Shown in pieces: positions 26,814 through 36,456 of a stretch of 64,000 nt of DNA. The DNA is from Cyclobacteriaceae bacterium (GTDB lineage: Bacteria > Bacteroidota > Bacteroidia > Cytophagales > Cyclobacteriaceae). The notes below the pieces were generated by a model that had not been told where the DNA came from, did not search any database, and saw nothing but the letters and a program-made list of their open reading frames with translations. Location of the stretch: positions 1 through 64,000 of the forward strand of contig JALHRJ010000017.1 of NCBI GenBank assembly GCA_022841475.1. Reading direction: 5' to 3'. Both the position numbers and the translations under genes were made by a program. How positions within the stretch are numbered: position 1 is the stretch's first letter; the number at the start of each line of letters is the position of its first letter.

Positions 26814-27650
26814 TTATAAAACGGACACCACATTCGACAACACTCCAATTCCCTCAATCGAAATAATTACTTCATCATTTTCTTGTAGCGTAAAATCATT
26901 GGGCGGCACAATGCCAGTGCCTGTCATCAGAAAACAACCCACGGGAAATTTTAATGATTTATAAAGCCAGCTAGCCAGCTCCGGCAAATTTCGTTTCATG
27001 CGATTCAATTGAATGGAATTACTGAAAGCATCTTGGTTGTTTCTCTTAATTACAATTGAAATCTTTGTTTCAGCTGCGATGGGTTGTGCAGGCACAAATA
27101 AACATGGACCTAAAGCACAACTGCCTTCGTAAATTTTTGCCTGTGGCAGGTAAAGTGGATTTTCCCCTTCAATACTTCGCGAACTCATGTCGTTGCCGAT
27201 GGTATAGGCCTGAATTTCTCCAAAAGAATTTATATACAGTGTTAATTCCGGTTCTGGAACATTCCACGAGGAATCGGATCGAATATAAACACGTTCACCG
27301 GGTCCGGCTACACGTGCTGGTAATGCTTTAAAGAATAATTCCGGGCGGTCCGCCTCATACACTTTCTGATACACATCAGCCGCGCCTGATTCTTTCGATT
27401 CCTCCATCCGCGCATCGCGACTACGCAAGTAGGTAACTCCAGCTGCCCACACTTCCTGATTGCCAATGGGGGCAGAAGACTTTTTTATCAATGATTGTGC
27501 TTCAGAAATTTTTTTGGCTTTCTCTGATAAGTGGTTCAGATGTTGATTAAGATCAGCTTGGTTGATAAGAGTATTCCACTCTTCATGTAAAAGATATGCG
27601 TTGCCTTGCGAAATCCATAGCGGGCCTTCAGTAGTTTTATACAGATGCAT
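26814..27650 (-). CDS. Fumarylacetoacetate hydrolase family protein (2-keto-3-deoxy sugar acid dehydratase-like)
   Basis: This 278-aa cytoplasmic protein has the FAH C-terminal fold. [17 protein letters not shown] and [11 protein letters not shown] (metal-binding Glu residues), [27 protein letters not shown] and GTGIVPP are visible. The first motif is characteristic of 2-keto-3-deoxy-D-arabinonate dehydratase-like members, which act in oxidative pentose or sugar-acid breakdown. Exact substrate unproven. It is monocistronic, between the TPM cluster and the DUF5916 gene. Confidence 0.85.
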   Translation of the reverse strand: MHLYKTTEGPLWISQGNAYLLHEEWNTLINQADLNQHLNHLSEKAKKISEAQSLIKKSSAPIGNQEVWAAGVTYLRSRDARMEESKESGAADVYQKVYEADRPELFFKALPARVAGPGERVYIRSDSSWNVPEPELTLYINSFGEIQAYTIGNDMSSRSIEGENPLYLPQAKIYEGSCALGPCLFVPAQPIAAETKISIVIKRNNQDAFSNSIQLNRMKRNLPELASWLYKSLKFPVGCFLMTGTGIVPPNDFTLQENDEVIISIEGIGVLSNVVSVL

Positions 27651-27738
27651 GATTATTTTCTTAAGTCATTTAAGTCGAACCCCAAAAGTTGTATGGCTAG
27701 CAAATTTAATTGATTAAAATTTTTTTCTATTGGCCAGG

Positions 27739-29913
27739 CTATATATTCCACCAGTAGGTAAACTTGACTACCAACGAATGATTTTTTACGGACATGGTTG
27801 AAGGTAGATAATTATCGGTGTAGACAATGAACAAATCAGACGCTGGCCGGTAACGCCATTGAAAGCGCGTGTTGAGATTCATGTTATTTAGTTGTTCGTT
27901 ATACTGGAGAAATGTAGTCCAGAAAATTTTGTTGGTGAACGTAATGTCTATTCTTGGCCCCACTAGCCAAAACGTATTTCGTCCCCAGGGTTCTGGCATC
28001 CGAATGTCGTTATAACTTGAGCTGAAGAGTAAGCTTACATAGGGCTGCACACGATATCCGATATCACTACTAAAAAATTGTCTTGTTCCGTCCTCGTAAT
28101 ACCCCCCCGACCGCCACGAAAAGGCATAGGTGAAAGTACTTTGTGGTTTTGAAAAGAACTCACCACCAAAGGAATTCCAGGAATGCTCGGTTCCGGCAGC
28201 GAGCATTTCTTTTCCAGAACGGGTTGGGTCAAAGGGCTGAAGCAGTTTTACATAATCGTGGGCAACCCACAAGGTAAGTGAACTAAGATTTCGGAAGTTA
28301 AGAAGGTACGCCATGTATGTTTCACTATCAGTTTGCTTAAAGGAGGGATCAAAGAAAATACTGGTAGCAACTCTTGGGCCATGGCTTAAAAGTGTTTTTC
28401 CTTTCGGGAAAAATAAATAGGAGGCTTGTGGGTTGGTTCGGATATAATTATTGCGAGGCACATAACCTACTTCGGCTGTGTAGCCACTGCCCACGTATTC
28501 ATATTGTCCATTGATCATGAGTTTACGACTGGCATATTGCAAGTTTCCGGCATAGGTAAAATCCTTCTCTACCTTTTGCGGGCTAAATGATTTAAGAAAT
28601 AATGCCTTTCCGGTCCACCGATTATTGGACGAGGCAAGATTGTATTCAAAGCCCAGATTGCGATTATATTCTGAATAAACAGGCCCGGATGTTATTTCAG
28701 ATGGATTGTAGTTGAGTGATTCTTTATTGATCACCAGTATACCAATGTTTGATCGGGCGAAGACTTTGCGTTGCAGTGCCATCACCGCAAAATTTTGTGC
28801 AGGCAGCGCATCTTTATCAACAGCTCCGGTTTGCATGTCCATCATAGCGATTCGCCAGTTCTTATCAATTTTTCCGCTTAGCCGCGCACCAAATTGAATA
28901 GGCGCTGAAAGCCCAATGCGTCTTGAAAAGAACGGCCGAATGGTGTTGTACCCGAAATTGTTAAACATGTCTCCGTTCTCAAGAAAAAACTGTCGCCTTT
29001 CGGGAAAGAATAATTCAAATCGATCGAGATTAGTGACTTGCCGATCAACATCTACTTGCGAAAAATCAGGATTCACCGTAAGGTCCAGATTGAGCGAAGA
29101 GGTAACAGCTACTTTTACATCTAGACCTACCTCACCACGATGGGAAGTTGGCGTTTCATTCTCGTATTCTTTTGTTACACCACCCAATGCATAGGGAATT
29201 ACGGAAACGTTTGCCCCCGCATTTTTAGGGGGCGCATCCCATACGAGCGATCCGCTGAAGGCAAGAGCCGCAGATGGAAACTGTCGCGGCACCGGTGCCC
29301 AGCTCGACTTTTCAGTTGTCTTTAAATCCAGTCGACTGAAATTTATACCCCACTTGGTTATGCCATTTTTGTACCTAATCGTTTTGAATGGAATCGCGGC
29401 TTCAAAAATCCATTTGTCTTCATAATTTTTTACAGCCGAGGTCCATTGATTGTCCCAGTTCAGGTCCACCTTGCCGCCTTCAAACATAAGTCCATCCCAC
29501 TGGGCTCCGGCTGCATTAGCGCCAAAGGAAAACCCATTCGTCATGTCATCGAAGGTGTCCATGAAGAGCAGAAAGTTGTCATTCTTACCAAATGAAAAAT
29601 CTCTGCGCAGCGATTCCACAATGTAAGGCCCGGGAAGAGCGTGATAACAGATAGCCAGCAGGTAAAGGTTTTCATCATCATAGGTCATCTTTACTTCGGT
29701 TCTTACCTGGGCACTACTGGTGTCCATAGGTGTAATCATAAAAAAGTCAGTGGCCGTAGCGCTTTTTTCCCAGTCTATTTCGTCAACAATGCCATCGATG
29801 CGAATAGCATTCGTTGCTTTACGGATAGCAAGCTGGTAAGCTTCATTCTTTTTCTGAGCGCTCATGGTTGAAACGCATAGTATAAAGACAAAAAGAAGAG
29901 CAAGTCGCTTCAT
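27739..29913 (-). CDS. CBM9-like / DUF5916 outer-membrane protein
   Basis: 724 aa from ATG 29913, which opens the signal peptide (MKRLALLFVFILCVSTMSA-Q). Residues about 25-230 are a CBM9-like beta-sandwich (AIRIDGIVDEIDWEKS, KWIFEAAIPFKTIRY). The remainder is the DUF5916 region, starting near VDLNWDN... and LTVNPDFSQVDVDRQV, NLDRFELFFPERRQFFLEN, predicted to form an outer-membrane beta-barrel ending ...KFTYWWNI. Members are common in Bacteroidota and are thought to bind glycans or act in transport. No TonB-linked partner is adjacent. Confidence 0.9.
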   Translation of the reverse strand: MKRLALLFVFILCVSTMSAQKKNEAYQLAIRKATNAIRIDGIVDEIDWEKSATATDFFMITPMDTSSAQVRTEVKMTYDDENLYLLAICYHALPGPYIVESLRRDFSFGKNDNFLLFMDTFDDMTNGFSFGANAAGAQWDGLMFEGGKVDLNWDNQWTSAVKNYEDKWIFEAAIPFKTIRYKNGITKWGINFSRLDLKTTEKSSWAPVPRQFPSAALAFSGSLVWDAPPKNAGANVSVIPYALGGVTKEYENETPTSHRGEVGLDVKVAVTSSLNLDLTVNPDFSQVDVDRQVTNLDRFELFFPERRQFFLENGDMFNNFGYNTIRPFFSRRIGLSAPIQFGARLSGKIDKNWRIAMMDMQTGAVDKDALPAQNFAVMALQRKVFARSNIGILVINKESLNYNPSEITSGPVYSEYNRNLGFEYNLASSNNRWTGKALFLKSFSPQKVEKDFTYAGNLQYASRKLMINGQYEYVGSGYTAEVGYVPRNNYIRTNPQASYLFFPKGKTLLSHGPRVATSIFFDPSFKQTDSETYMAYLLNFRNLSSLTLWVAHDYVKLLQPFDPTRSGKEMLAAGTEHSWNSFGGEFFSKPQSTFTYAFSWRSGGYYEDGTRQFFSSDIGYRVQPYVSLLFSSSYNDIRMPEPWGRNTFWLVGPRIDITFTNKIFWTTFLQYNEQLNNMNLNTRFQWRYRPASDLFIVYTDNYLPSTMSVKNHSLVVKFTYWWNI

Positions 29914-29995
29914 TATTCGCAATATTATCAAAGCCTAAAGAGCGAACAAGCGATTCGTGACCATTGGCGAAACGCGGTTAGGAACTACGGATTTT

Positions 29996-30604
29996 CTACT
30001 TCCTGAATCCGGGCAAGGACAGCTTGTACTTTACAGAAAAAAGCCTGATAAGAATGATAGCTGAGATAGAAATGACCAGGTTATAGTTTCTTTCGAGAGG
30101 TGTTTGCAAATCTAAAATCAGGTAAATGATGGCACCCGTCAGGCACGCTGTTGCGTAAATCTCTTTCCGAAAAATTACGGGCAATTCGTTGGTTAGCGTG
30201 TCGCGGATAACGCCACCCATCACCGCGGTAAACATGCCCATAATGGCCGCGATCTCAGGGCGCACACCTAACCCGATTGCTTTCTCTACACCCAGTATGG
30301 TAAAGAAGGAAATCCCCAGTGTATCAAAGAGCAGAAAGGTTTTCCTGAATCGGATAATATTTCTATGAAAAACAATGGCAACAACAACACCCACAAGGAT
30401 TGAATACAAGAAGTTGATGTCCTTTACCCACACCAGCGGATAGCTGCCCAGCAATATATCGCGCAAGCTGCCGCCTCCAATAGCGGTAATAAATCCTGTA
30501 AAGCCGGCACTAAACCAATCCTGATCTTTGTCTTGCATGGCCAACGCACCCGACACGGCAAAGAAGAAGGTGCCAAAAAGTTCAAGAATGTATTGAAATG
30601 CCAA
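29996..30604 (-). CDS. Trimeric intracellular cation channel (TRIC/UPF0126) family protein
   Basis: This 202-aa protein has seven hydrophobic segments in two repeats, each with a conserved glycine/arginine motif: GGGSLRDILLG and GGVIRDTLT. This is the hallmark of prokaryotic TRIC channels (YadS/YicG family), which conduct K+ or may move other small solutes. The frame starts at TTG 30604; no in-frame ATG exists before the first conserved helix. Acts in the inner membrane. Confidence 0.9.
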   Translation of the reverse strand: MAFQYILELFGTFFFAVSGALAMQDKDQDWFSAGFTGFITAIGGGSLRDILLGSYPLVWVKDINFLYSILVGVVVAIVFHRNIIRFRKTFLLFDTLGISFFTILGVEKAIGLGVRPEIAAIMGMFTAVMGGVIRDTLTNELPVIFRKEIYATACLTGAIIYLILDLQTPLERNYNLVISISAIILIRLFSVKYKLSLPGFRK

Positions 30605-30690
30605 AAGCGTATGATTATTTATAAAAATAGAGATTCCGTTTGAGAATTAATTGTTCCGGGTAATATGAACACTCATTGACTGCTTCCTGT

Positions 30691-30698
30691 TACTTTTG
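30691..30698 (+). promoter_or_regulatory. Predicted −7 box of the NIPSNAP gene
   Basis: TACTTTTG matches TAnnTTTG exactly and ends 17 nt before the ATG at 30716, giving a leader of about 12 nt. No −33 box at standard spacing. Confidence 0.5.
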
Positions 30699-30715
30699 AG
30701 GGTAAACAAATAAAT

Positions 30716-31492
30716 ATGAAAAAGTCAGTTAAACTTAGCTTCCTGTCATTGTTAATGATGATAGCTATTAGCGTTCAGGCTGCCCCCCGGGAGTTTTTTG
30801 AATTAAGGATCTATCAATTTAAAACCTTAGATCAGCAAACCCGAACCGAGAACTATCTGGAGAAAGCTCTCTTACCTGCGCTACATAGGGCAGGAATAAA
30901 AAAGGCAGGAGTATTTAAACCTTTGGAAACGGATACCACGTATGGAAAACGATTATACGTTCTGATTCCCTATACCTCATTAGATAAATTTGTCAACCTC
31001 GAAGAAACTTTGGCAAAAGACAAAGTTTACAATACGGATGGTAAAGACTATATCGATGCCACGTTTGACAACCCACCGTACTTCCGTTTCCAGACAATCG
31101 TATTAAAATCTTTTTCAGGAATGCCCCAGTTAGCAGCTCCTGATTTGAAAAATCTGGTGAGCGAAAGGGTGTATGAGTTACGAAGTTATGAAGGCCACAC
31201 AGAAAAAATCTATCGCAACAAGGTAGATATGTTCAATGCCGGTGATGAAATCGGGTTATTTAAACGGCTTGGGTTCAATGCCGTGTTTTATGGCGAAGTG
31301 CTAAGTGGGCCGCGGATGCCCAACCTGATGTACATGACAACTTTTGAGAATAAGGAAGCCCGGGATGCACATTGGAAGGCATTTGGGGAGGATCCGCAAT
31401 GGAAAAAACTCGTTGCTATGCCCGAGTATCAAAAGAATGTGTCGAAGAACGAAATAACATTTCTTCGCCCTACATCTTATTCCGATCTGTAG
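30716..31492 (+). CDS. NIPSNAP family protein (exported)
   Basis: 258 aa with a signal peptide (MKKSVKLSFLSLLMMIAISVQA). It has two NIPSNAP (ferredoxin-like) units: FFELRIYQFKT... near 27 and RVYELRSYEGHTEKIYRNKVDMF near 150. The conserved closing region MTTFENKEARDAHWKAFG matches the family. NIPSNAP proteins occur widely in Bacteroidota as periplasmic proteins in sugar-catabolic regions; the biochemical activity is not established. Confidence 0.9.
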   Translation: MKKSVKLSFLSLLMMIAISVQAAPREFFELRIYQFKTLDQQTRTENYLEKALLPALHRAGIKKAGVFKPLETDTTYGKRLYVLIPYTSLDKFVNLEETLAKDKVYNTDGKDYIDATFDNPPYFRFQTIVLKSFSGMPQLAAPDLKNLVSERVYELRSYEGHTEKIYRNKVDMFNAGDEIGLFKRLGFNAVFYGEVLSGPRMPNLMYMTTFENKEARDAHWKAFGEDPQWKKLVAMPEYQKNVSKNEITFLRPTSYSDL

Positions 31493-31586
31493 CAATTACC
31501 AGCAATTAAAAACTTGTATACACGTTACAGGACAGGATAGTGGGTATAGTGGATTTGGCTTGGTAATTGACGAATTAACTTAAAAA

Positions 31587-33029
31587 ATGATTGCAGAGAA
31601 AAAATCCAGGTTAAGTCGTGTTGTACTGGTTTGTCTGGTATTCACATTATTGATTCTCCCTTCGTGTGATAAAGATGAACCCGAACATCCCAATGTATAT
31701 GTGAACAATTGGATCTTAACCAACATGGACTTCTGGTACTATTGGAATAGTACCTTGCCGGAAAATCCCGATAAAAGTAAGGAGCATGAAGAGTTTTTTA
31801 AATCATTACTTAATTCACAGGATCGCTTCTCCTGGATTCAGGATGATTTTCAAGACCTCATCAATTCTTTGCAGGGAGTAAGTAAGGAGGCTGGGTATGA
31901 GATTGCACTTTTTCGTGAAGGCACGGATAACAATAATGTACTTGCCCAGATAGTATATGTTAAACCAGGTTCACCTGCTGAAACATCAGGATTAAAACGC
32001 GGAGATGTAATAACCCGAATTAATAGCGAACAACTTACGCTGTCCAACTACCAGACCTTGTTAGGCGCCATCACAGAAAATCATTCCGTTGCTTATCGTG
32101 AACTTGATTTAGCAACTCAATTATTTAAAACAGAGCAAACAAAAAGTTTGACTACCGTAGTGTATGCAGAGAATCCAAATTTCCTGAACAAAGTATTCGT
32201 GTACAACGACCGCAAAATTGGGTACTATGCTTATAATCTGTTTTCAACGGGGCCTGCTCAAGGGAACACCCAATACAATACAGAGATGGATCAGATCTTT
32301 GCCGGGTTTCAATCCGCAGGAATAACGGATCTGATTATAGACTTGCGTTTCAATAGTGGCGGAGCGGAGACAGCTACGAACAACCTCGCAAGTTTAATTG
32401 GCAAAGGTGTAGACGCAACCAAGGTATTTAGTATTCGTGAGTACAATGCCGAGGTAACAGCTGAAATAAAAAATGACCCTCAATTGGGCGAAGATTTCCT
32501 CTCGGTAGAGTTTTTAAATAAGTCTCAGAACATTGGTAGTCAGTTACAGAACAATCGCGTTTATATCCTTACCGGAACGCGCACAGCTTCTGCCAGTGAG
32601 TTACTGATCAATGGCCTGCTTCCATACATGGATGTTTTTCTAATCGGAAATAAAACAGTGGGTAAAAATGTGGGCTCGATTACGCTCAATGAAGAGAATG
32701 ATCCTAAGAATACTTGGGGTATGCAGCCAATTATCACTAAATCATTTAACAGCTTAAAACAATCCGATTACGATAATGGATTTAATCCGCAGGTTTTAGT
32801 GGAAGACAATAATCTGATCATCTATCCGCTCGGTGATCCGCGCGAGCGTTTACTTACCCGGGCATTACAGGAAATTACCGGGCTCACCGATTTTGGAAGG
32901 ATAAAAGCATCGAAAACTCTGGGCTCCGAAATTGGTAATTCGTTGGACTTAAAAAGAAGAAGCAATGTGTTGGTTATTGACCCTGCGGTTCAAAAGTCGT
33001 TGCTTGAGCGCAAGCAAGTTTACCAATAG
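31587..33029 (+). CDS. S41 family (C-terminal processing) peptidase, lipoprotein
   Basis: 480 aa with an SPII signal, lipobox LLILPSC with Cys27. Order: N-terminal helical region, PDZ domain (about 105-180, AQIVYVKPGSPAETSGLKRGDVI), then the S41 catalytic fold with LIIDLRFNSGGAE, nucleophile Ser in TASASELLINGL, and the Lys in NKTVGKNVGS. It would cleave exposed C-termini in the periplasm. Its TAG is directly adjacent to the stop of the convergent beta-barrel gene (0 bp spacing). Confidence 0.93.
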   Translation: MIAEKKSRLSRVVLVCLVFTLLILPSCDKDEPEHPNVYVNNWILTNMDFWYYWNSTLPENPDKSKEHEEFFKSLLNSQDRFSWIQDDFQDLINSLQGVSKEAGYEIALFREGTDNNNVLAQIVYVKPGSPAETSGLKRGDVITRINSEQLTLSNYQTLLGAITENHSVAYRELDLATQLFKTEQTKSLTTVVYAENPNFLNKVFVYNDRKIGYYAYNLFSTGPAQGNTQYNTEMDQIFAGFQSAGITDLIIDLRFNSGGAETATNNLASLIGKGVDATKVFSIREYNAEVTAEIKNDPQLGEDFLSVEFLNKSQNIGSQLQNNRVYILTGTRTASASELLINGLLPYMDVFLIGNKTVGKNVGSITLNEENDPKNTWGMQPIITKSFNSLKQSDYDNGFNPQVLVEDNNLIIYPLGDPRERLLTRALQEITGLTDFGRIKASKTLGSEIGNSLDLKRRSNVLVIDPAVQKSLLERKQVYQ

Positions 33030-33689
33030 TTAATCGCCCACAACTACCTTTTTGCCTTTCGTTATCATGGTTGTTAAAGAGATGTGAAAGGTGTTTACTT
33101 CCAGATTTTGAAACGGCTGCGTTGAAACTCCATTGACGGTTTGCGTGTAGTTCTTGTTGAAGAAAGGAGTCAGGTAGTATTTGAACTTTAAACTGATGCC
33201 ATGCGGAAACCGAACTCCGGCAAAGAGAGCGTGGTAAAACGCAGGAGTGCGACTACTGAACCACACATTGAACTTGTCTTCCTTGTTTTCATTGACAAAG
33301 GTTTTCTCCTTGTAGTTGACAGGCACTTCAAATTCATAACCACCATACACATAATAATTATCCATGTCACCAATTTTTATGGCGATGGGCAGGCCTACGT
33401 TATACGTTCTGTATTTTTTGCGGGTGGAGGCATCCTGATCGTAAATGAACCCTACATTTCGAAGCGAGAGTCCGGTAAAAAATCCAAAATTCTTGCCTTG
33501 GTCGAAATGAGCCAGAGATTGACCATGAAAGAACATCGTAAACCGTGGAATAGATTGTTCCTCAATTCCATTTTGAGTTATCCTGGCGAACCCGAGTATC
33601 ACCTCACCATCCCCGGTTATGTAGGGTTTTTGAGCCTTTAATTCGCCAGCAAGCATAATTAATGTCAACAGGATAAGGGTTTTCTTCAT
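33030..33689 (-). CDS. Outer-membrane beta-barrel protein
   Basis: 219 aa with a signal peptide (MKKTLILLTLIMLAGELKA-Q). The mature part has alternating amphipathic strands (NFGFFTGLSLRNVGFIYD, YNVGLPIAIKIGD, YYVYGGYEFEVPV, HISLTTMITKG), typical of small 8- to 10-stranded porin-like barrels in Bacteroidota. Specific family not assigned. It is divergent from glyA (125 bp) and convergent with the S41 protease. Confidence 0.8.
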   Translation of the reverse strand: MKKTLILLTLIMLAGELKAQKPYITGDGEVILGFARITQNGIEEQSIPRFTMFFHGQSLAHFDQGKNFGFFTGLSLRNVGFIYDQDASTRKKYRTYNVGLPIAIKIGDMDNYYVYGGYEFEVPVNYKEKTFVNENKEDKFNVWFSSRTPAFYHALFAGVRFPHGISLKFKYYLTPFFNKNYTQTVNGVSTQPFQNLEVNTFHISLTTMITKGKKVVVGD

Positions 33690-33781
33690 GGAGTTGTAAG
33701 TTTTAGGTTTTATACGGTTTTTAATACCAGATTGATTCCAATTTTCTACAGTAATTACCTGTCCTTCTTAATGATAATCTC

Positions 33782-33789
33782 TATTTTTG
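33782..33789 (+). promoter_or_regulatory. Predicted −7 box of glyA
   Basis: TATTTTTG matches TAnnTTTG exactly, 25 nt upstream of the glyA ATG (33815). Confidence 0.5.
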
Positions 33790-33814
33790 GCCCCTGAATT
33801 AGAATCCCTCCACT

Positions 33815-35086
33815 ATGAAGCGTGATAAAGTAATCTTTGACCTGATTGAAAAAGAAAAACAACGCCAGGAGCATGGCATTGAATTAATAGCTTCTGAGAA
33901 TTTTGTATCGCTTCAGGTAATGAAGGCACAAGGTTCTGTCTTGACAAATAAATATGCGGAAGGCCTACCGGGCAAGCGTTATTATGGAGGCTGCGAAGTG
34001 GTGGATGAAGTGGAGCAGCTTGCCATAGACCGTATCAAGAAGTTGTTTGGTGCTGAGTGGGCTAACGTGCAACCGCATTCGGGCGCGCAAGCTAATGCTG
34101 CGGTCATGCTGGCTTGTTTGAAACCCGGAGATAAAATTTTAGGGTTTGATCTTTCGCATGGTGGTCATCTTACCCATGGTTCACCGGTAAACTTTTCTGG
34201 TAAACTGTATCAGCCTTCATTTTATGGTGTAGAACAAGAAACAGGCGAAATAGATTTTGACAAAGTTATTGAAATTGCAGAACGTGAAAAACCAAAGATG
34301 ATCATCTGCGGTGCCTCTGCCTATAGCCGCGATTGGGATTATGAAAAGTTGCGGATGGCTGCCGATAGTGTAGGAGCTTTATTGCTAGCTGATATTTCGC
34401 ACCCTGCCGGGTTGATAGCCCGTGGCCTTCTCAACGATCCCATGGAACATTGCCATATCGTAACCACCACCACGCATAAAACCTTGCGCGGACCTCGTGG
34501 CGGTTTGATTCTTGTGGGAAAAAATTTCGATAACCCGTTTGGACTAAAAACTCCGAAAGGCGAATTGCGGAAGATGTCGTCCCTATTGGATTCCGGAGTG
34601 TTTCCGGGCACACAGGGCGGCCCTCTGGAGCATGTGATTGCCGCCAAGGCAGTTGCTTTTGAGGAAGCGCTCAGTGAAGAGTATTTAAACTACATCGTTC
34701 AGGTGGCTAAAAATGCCAAGACCATGGCGAAAGCCTTTGTTGATAAAGGTTATAAAATTATTTCAGGCGGTACGGATAATCACCTGATGTTGATTGATCT
34801 TCGCTCCAAGAACCTGACTGGTAAAATTGCGGAAGAAGCTTTGATTCAGGCGGACATTACCATTAACAAAAATATGGTTCCGTTCGATACGCAATCACCA
34901 ATGGTAACTTCAGGGATGCGCATTGGTACTCCGGCAGTTACTACCCGCGGCCTGATGGAAAAGGATGTGATTAAAGTTGTTGACCTGATTGATGAGGCAT
35001 TGAAGAAACCTGAGGATGCTAAACACCTAAAGGCTGTGAAGCGCAAGGTGAACACATTCATGAAGAAGTTCCCATTGTATTTGTAA
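33815..35086 (+). CDS. glyA: Serine hydroxymethyltransferase
   Basis: A PLP enzyme that interconverts serine and glycine while loading a one-carbon unit on tetrahydrofolate. It has 423 aa, normal for the family. [11 protein letters not shown] and [17 protein letters not shown] form the N-terminal hallmark; PLP lysine is K222 in [25 protein letters not shown] and GTPAVTTRG follow. Cytoplasmic. A hairpin terminator follows 17 bp after the stop, so it is probably monocistronic. Confidence 0.97.
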   Translation: MKRDKVIFDLIEKEKQRQEHGIELIASENFVSLQVMKAQGSVLTNKYAEGLPGKRYYGGCEVVDEVEQLAIDRIKKLFGAEWANVQPHSGAQANAAVMLACLKPGDKILGFDLSHGGHLTHGSPVNFSGKLYQPSFYGVEQETGEIDFDKVIEIAEREKPKMIICGASAYSRDWDYEKLRMAADSVGALLLADISHPAGLIARGLLNDPMEHCHIVTTTTHKTLRGPRGGLILVGKNFDNPFGLKTPKGELRKMSSLLDSGVFPGTQGGPLEHVIAAKAVAFEEALSEEYLNYIVQVAKNAKTMAKAFVDKGYKIISGGTDNHLMLIDLRSKNLTGKIAEEALIQADITINKNMVPFDTQSPMVTSGMRIGTPAVTTRGLMEKDVIKVVDLIDEALKKPEDAKHLKAVKRKVNTFMKKFPLYL

Positions 35087-35102
35087 GAAGTTAAACCATT
35101 TT

Positions 35103-35128
35103 ACTTCGCCCAATGGCGAAGTTTTTTA
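35103..35128 (+). terminator. Rho-independent terminator of glyA
   Basis: A perfect 8-bp stem ACTTCGCC (35103-35110) with GGCGAAGT (35115-35122), tetraloop CAAT, then six T's. It separates glyA from tatC. Confidence 0.88.
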
Positions 35129-35143
35129 TAGGGATTTGAAATT

Positions 35144-35983
35144 ATGAGTGAAGAAGCAGAAATGTCATTTCTTGATCATCTTGAAGCACTGAGATGGCAT
35201 GTGGTAAGGGCCGTGGCCGCGATTTTTATTATGATGATATTGGCTTTCATCTATACACCAGAGATTTTTAAGTATGTCGTTTTAGCTCCGGGCGAAATTG
35301 ATTTTATAACCTTTCGCTGGCTATGCCGGTTGGGGGAATTAACAGGGGCTGCAGGCCTTTGCGTTACGGAAATCCCCATGAAGATTCAAAGCCGTTTTCT
35401 GATGGGGCAATTTACCATGCAGTTGCAAGCTTCCTTCGTAATCGGATTAGTGGTAGCCTTTCCTTATGTGGTTTGGGAGCTGTGGAGTTTTGTTAAGCCC
35501 GGTCTATATAGCAAAGAAAAACAAAGCTCAAGAGGTGCCGTGTTTTCTATTTCAGCTCTCTTCCTTCTAGGCGTTTCTTTTGGCTATTTTATTCTCAGCC
35601 CGATGACGATTGCTTTCCTGGCTAATTATTCCATAAGTCCAAAGATATCCAATGAATTTGATATCACCTCGTATGTATCTACCATTACCATATTGGTGGT
35701 GAGTTGCGGAATCTTGTTTCAGTTACCCATTGTTGTTTTCTTTTTAACCAAAGTTGGGATTGTTACCCCTAAGCTGTTAAGAAGTTATCGCAAGCATGCG
35801 GTAATCGCTATTTTGATTTTGGGGGCAATCATAACACCCAGTTCTGATCCTTTGAGTCTTTCCCTGATCTCTGTGCCGGTGTACTTCTTATATGAAATGA
35901 GTATTTTGATATCAACGATAGAGTTGAAGAGAAAAGCAAAACGTGAAATGGAAGAAGCATTGTTAGATCAACAATCCAACTAA
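35144..35983 (+). CDS. tatC: Sec-independent (twin-arginine) translocase subunit TatC
   Basis: This 279-aa inner-membrane protein is the receptor for twin-arginine signal peptides. It begins with SFLDHLEALRWHVVRA (the conserved DHL.ELR motif) and has six TM segments; VAFPYVVWELWSFVKPGLY and ITPSSDPLSL are family signatures. Compared with E. coli TatC it has an extra loop (about 55-80, ITFRWLCRLGELTGAAGLC). tatA is not in the window. rpiB follows 2 bp later, and then a protein with a Tat signal, so substrate and translocase are neighbours. Confidence 0.95.
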   Translation: MSEEAEMSFLDHLEALRWHVVRAVAAIFIMMILAFIYTPEIFKYVVLAPGEIDFITFRWLCRLGELTGAAGLCVTEIPMKIQSRFLMGQFTMQLQASFVIGLVVAFPYVVWELWSFVKPGLYSKEKQSSRGAVFSISALFLLGVSFGYFILSPMTIAFLANYSISPKISNEFDITSYVSTITILVVSCGILFQLPIVVFFLTKVGIVTPKLLRSYRKHAVIAILILGAIITPSSDPLSLSLISVPVYFLYEMSILISTIELKRKAKREMEEALLDQQSN

Positions 35984-35985
35984 CT

Positions 35986-36414
35986 ATGAAAATTGCTATC
36001 GGTGCTGATCATGCCGGATTCGAGTATAAGGAGCTGTTGAAGAAACAACTTTCTAAACTTGGACATGAATCAAAAGATTTTGGCACCCATAGTCTAGATT
36101 CCGTTGACTATCCAGACTTCGCACATCCCGTAGCCAATGCCGTTGAAAGAAAGGAGTTTGAAATAGGTGTATTGATTTGTGGCAGCGCTAACGGTGTAGC
36201 GATTACGGCAAATAAACATCAGGGTATTCGGGCGGCTATTTGCTGGACGGAAGAAATAGCATCACTCGCCCGCCAACATAACAATGCTAATGTTGTCTGT
36301 ATACCCGCACGATTTGTATCTCCTGAACTGGCAGAAAAAATTTTGGAAAAGTTTCTAACCACCTCTTTCGAAGGCGGACGCCACGAAAACAGGGTGAATA
36401 AGATCAGTTGTTAA
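35986..36414 (+). CDS. rpiB: Ribose-5-phosphate isomerase B
   Basis: This 142-aa cytoplasmic enzyme interconverts ribose-5-phosphate and ribulose-5-phosphate. Family marks: IGADHAGFEYKE, then DYPDFAHPVA, the catalytic Cys in LICGSANGVAITANK and the His in ARQHNNANVVC. It lies 2 bp after tatC and is clearly cotranscribed. The tatC-rpiB pairing seems to be operon convenience rather than a common pathway. Confidence 0.95.
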   Translation: MKIAIGADHAGFEYKELLKKQLSKLGHESKDFGTHSLDSVDYPDFAHPVANAVERKEFEIGVLICGSANGVAITANKHQGIRAAICWTEEIASLARQHNNANVVCIPARFVSPELAEKILEKFLTTSFEGGRHENRVNKISC

Positions 36415-36456
36415 ACAACTTGTAGCAAGCACTTCTTTTCAATAACTTGGGTTATC

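Noticed and set aside
26411-26857. Pro-rich ORF on the minus strand (PPPPKLPPPP)
   Set aside because: It is the complement of the Gly-rich tail coding sequence, an artefact of composition.
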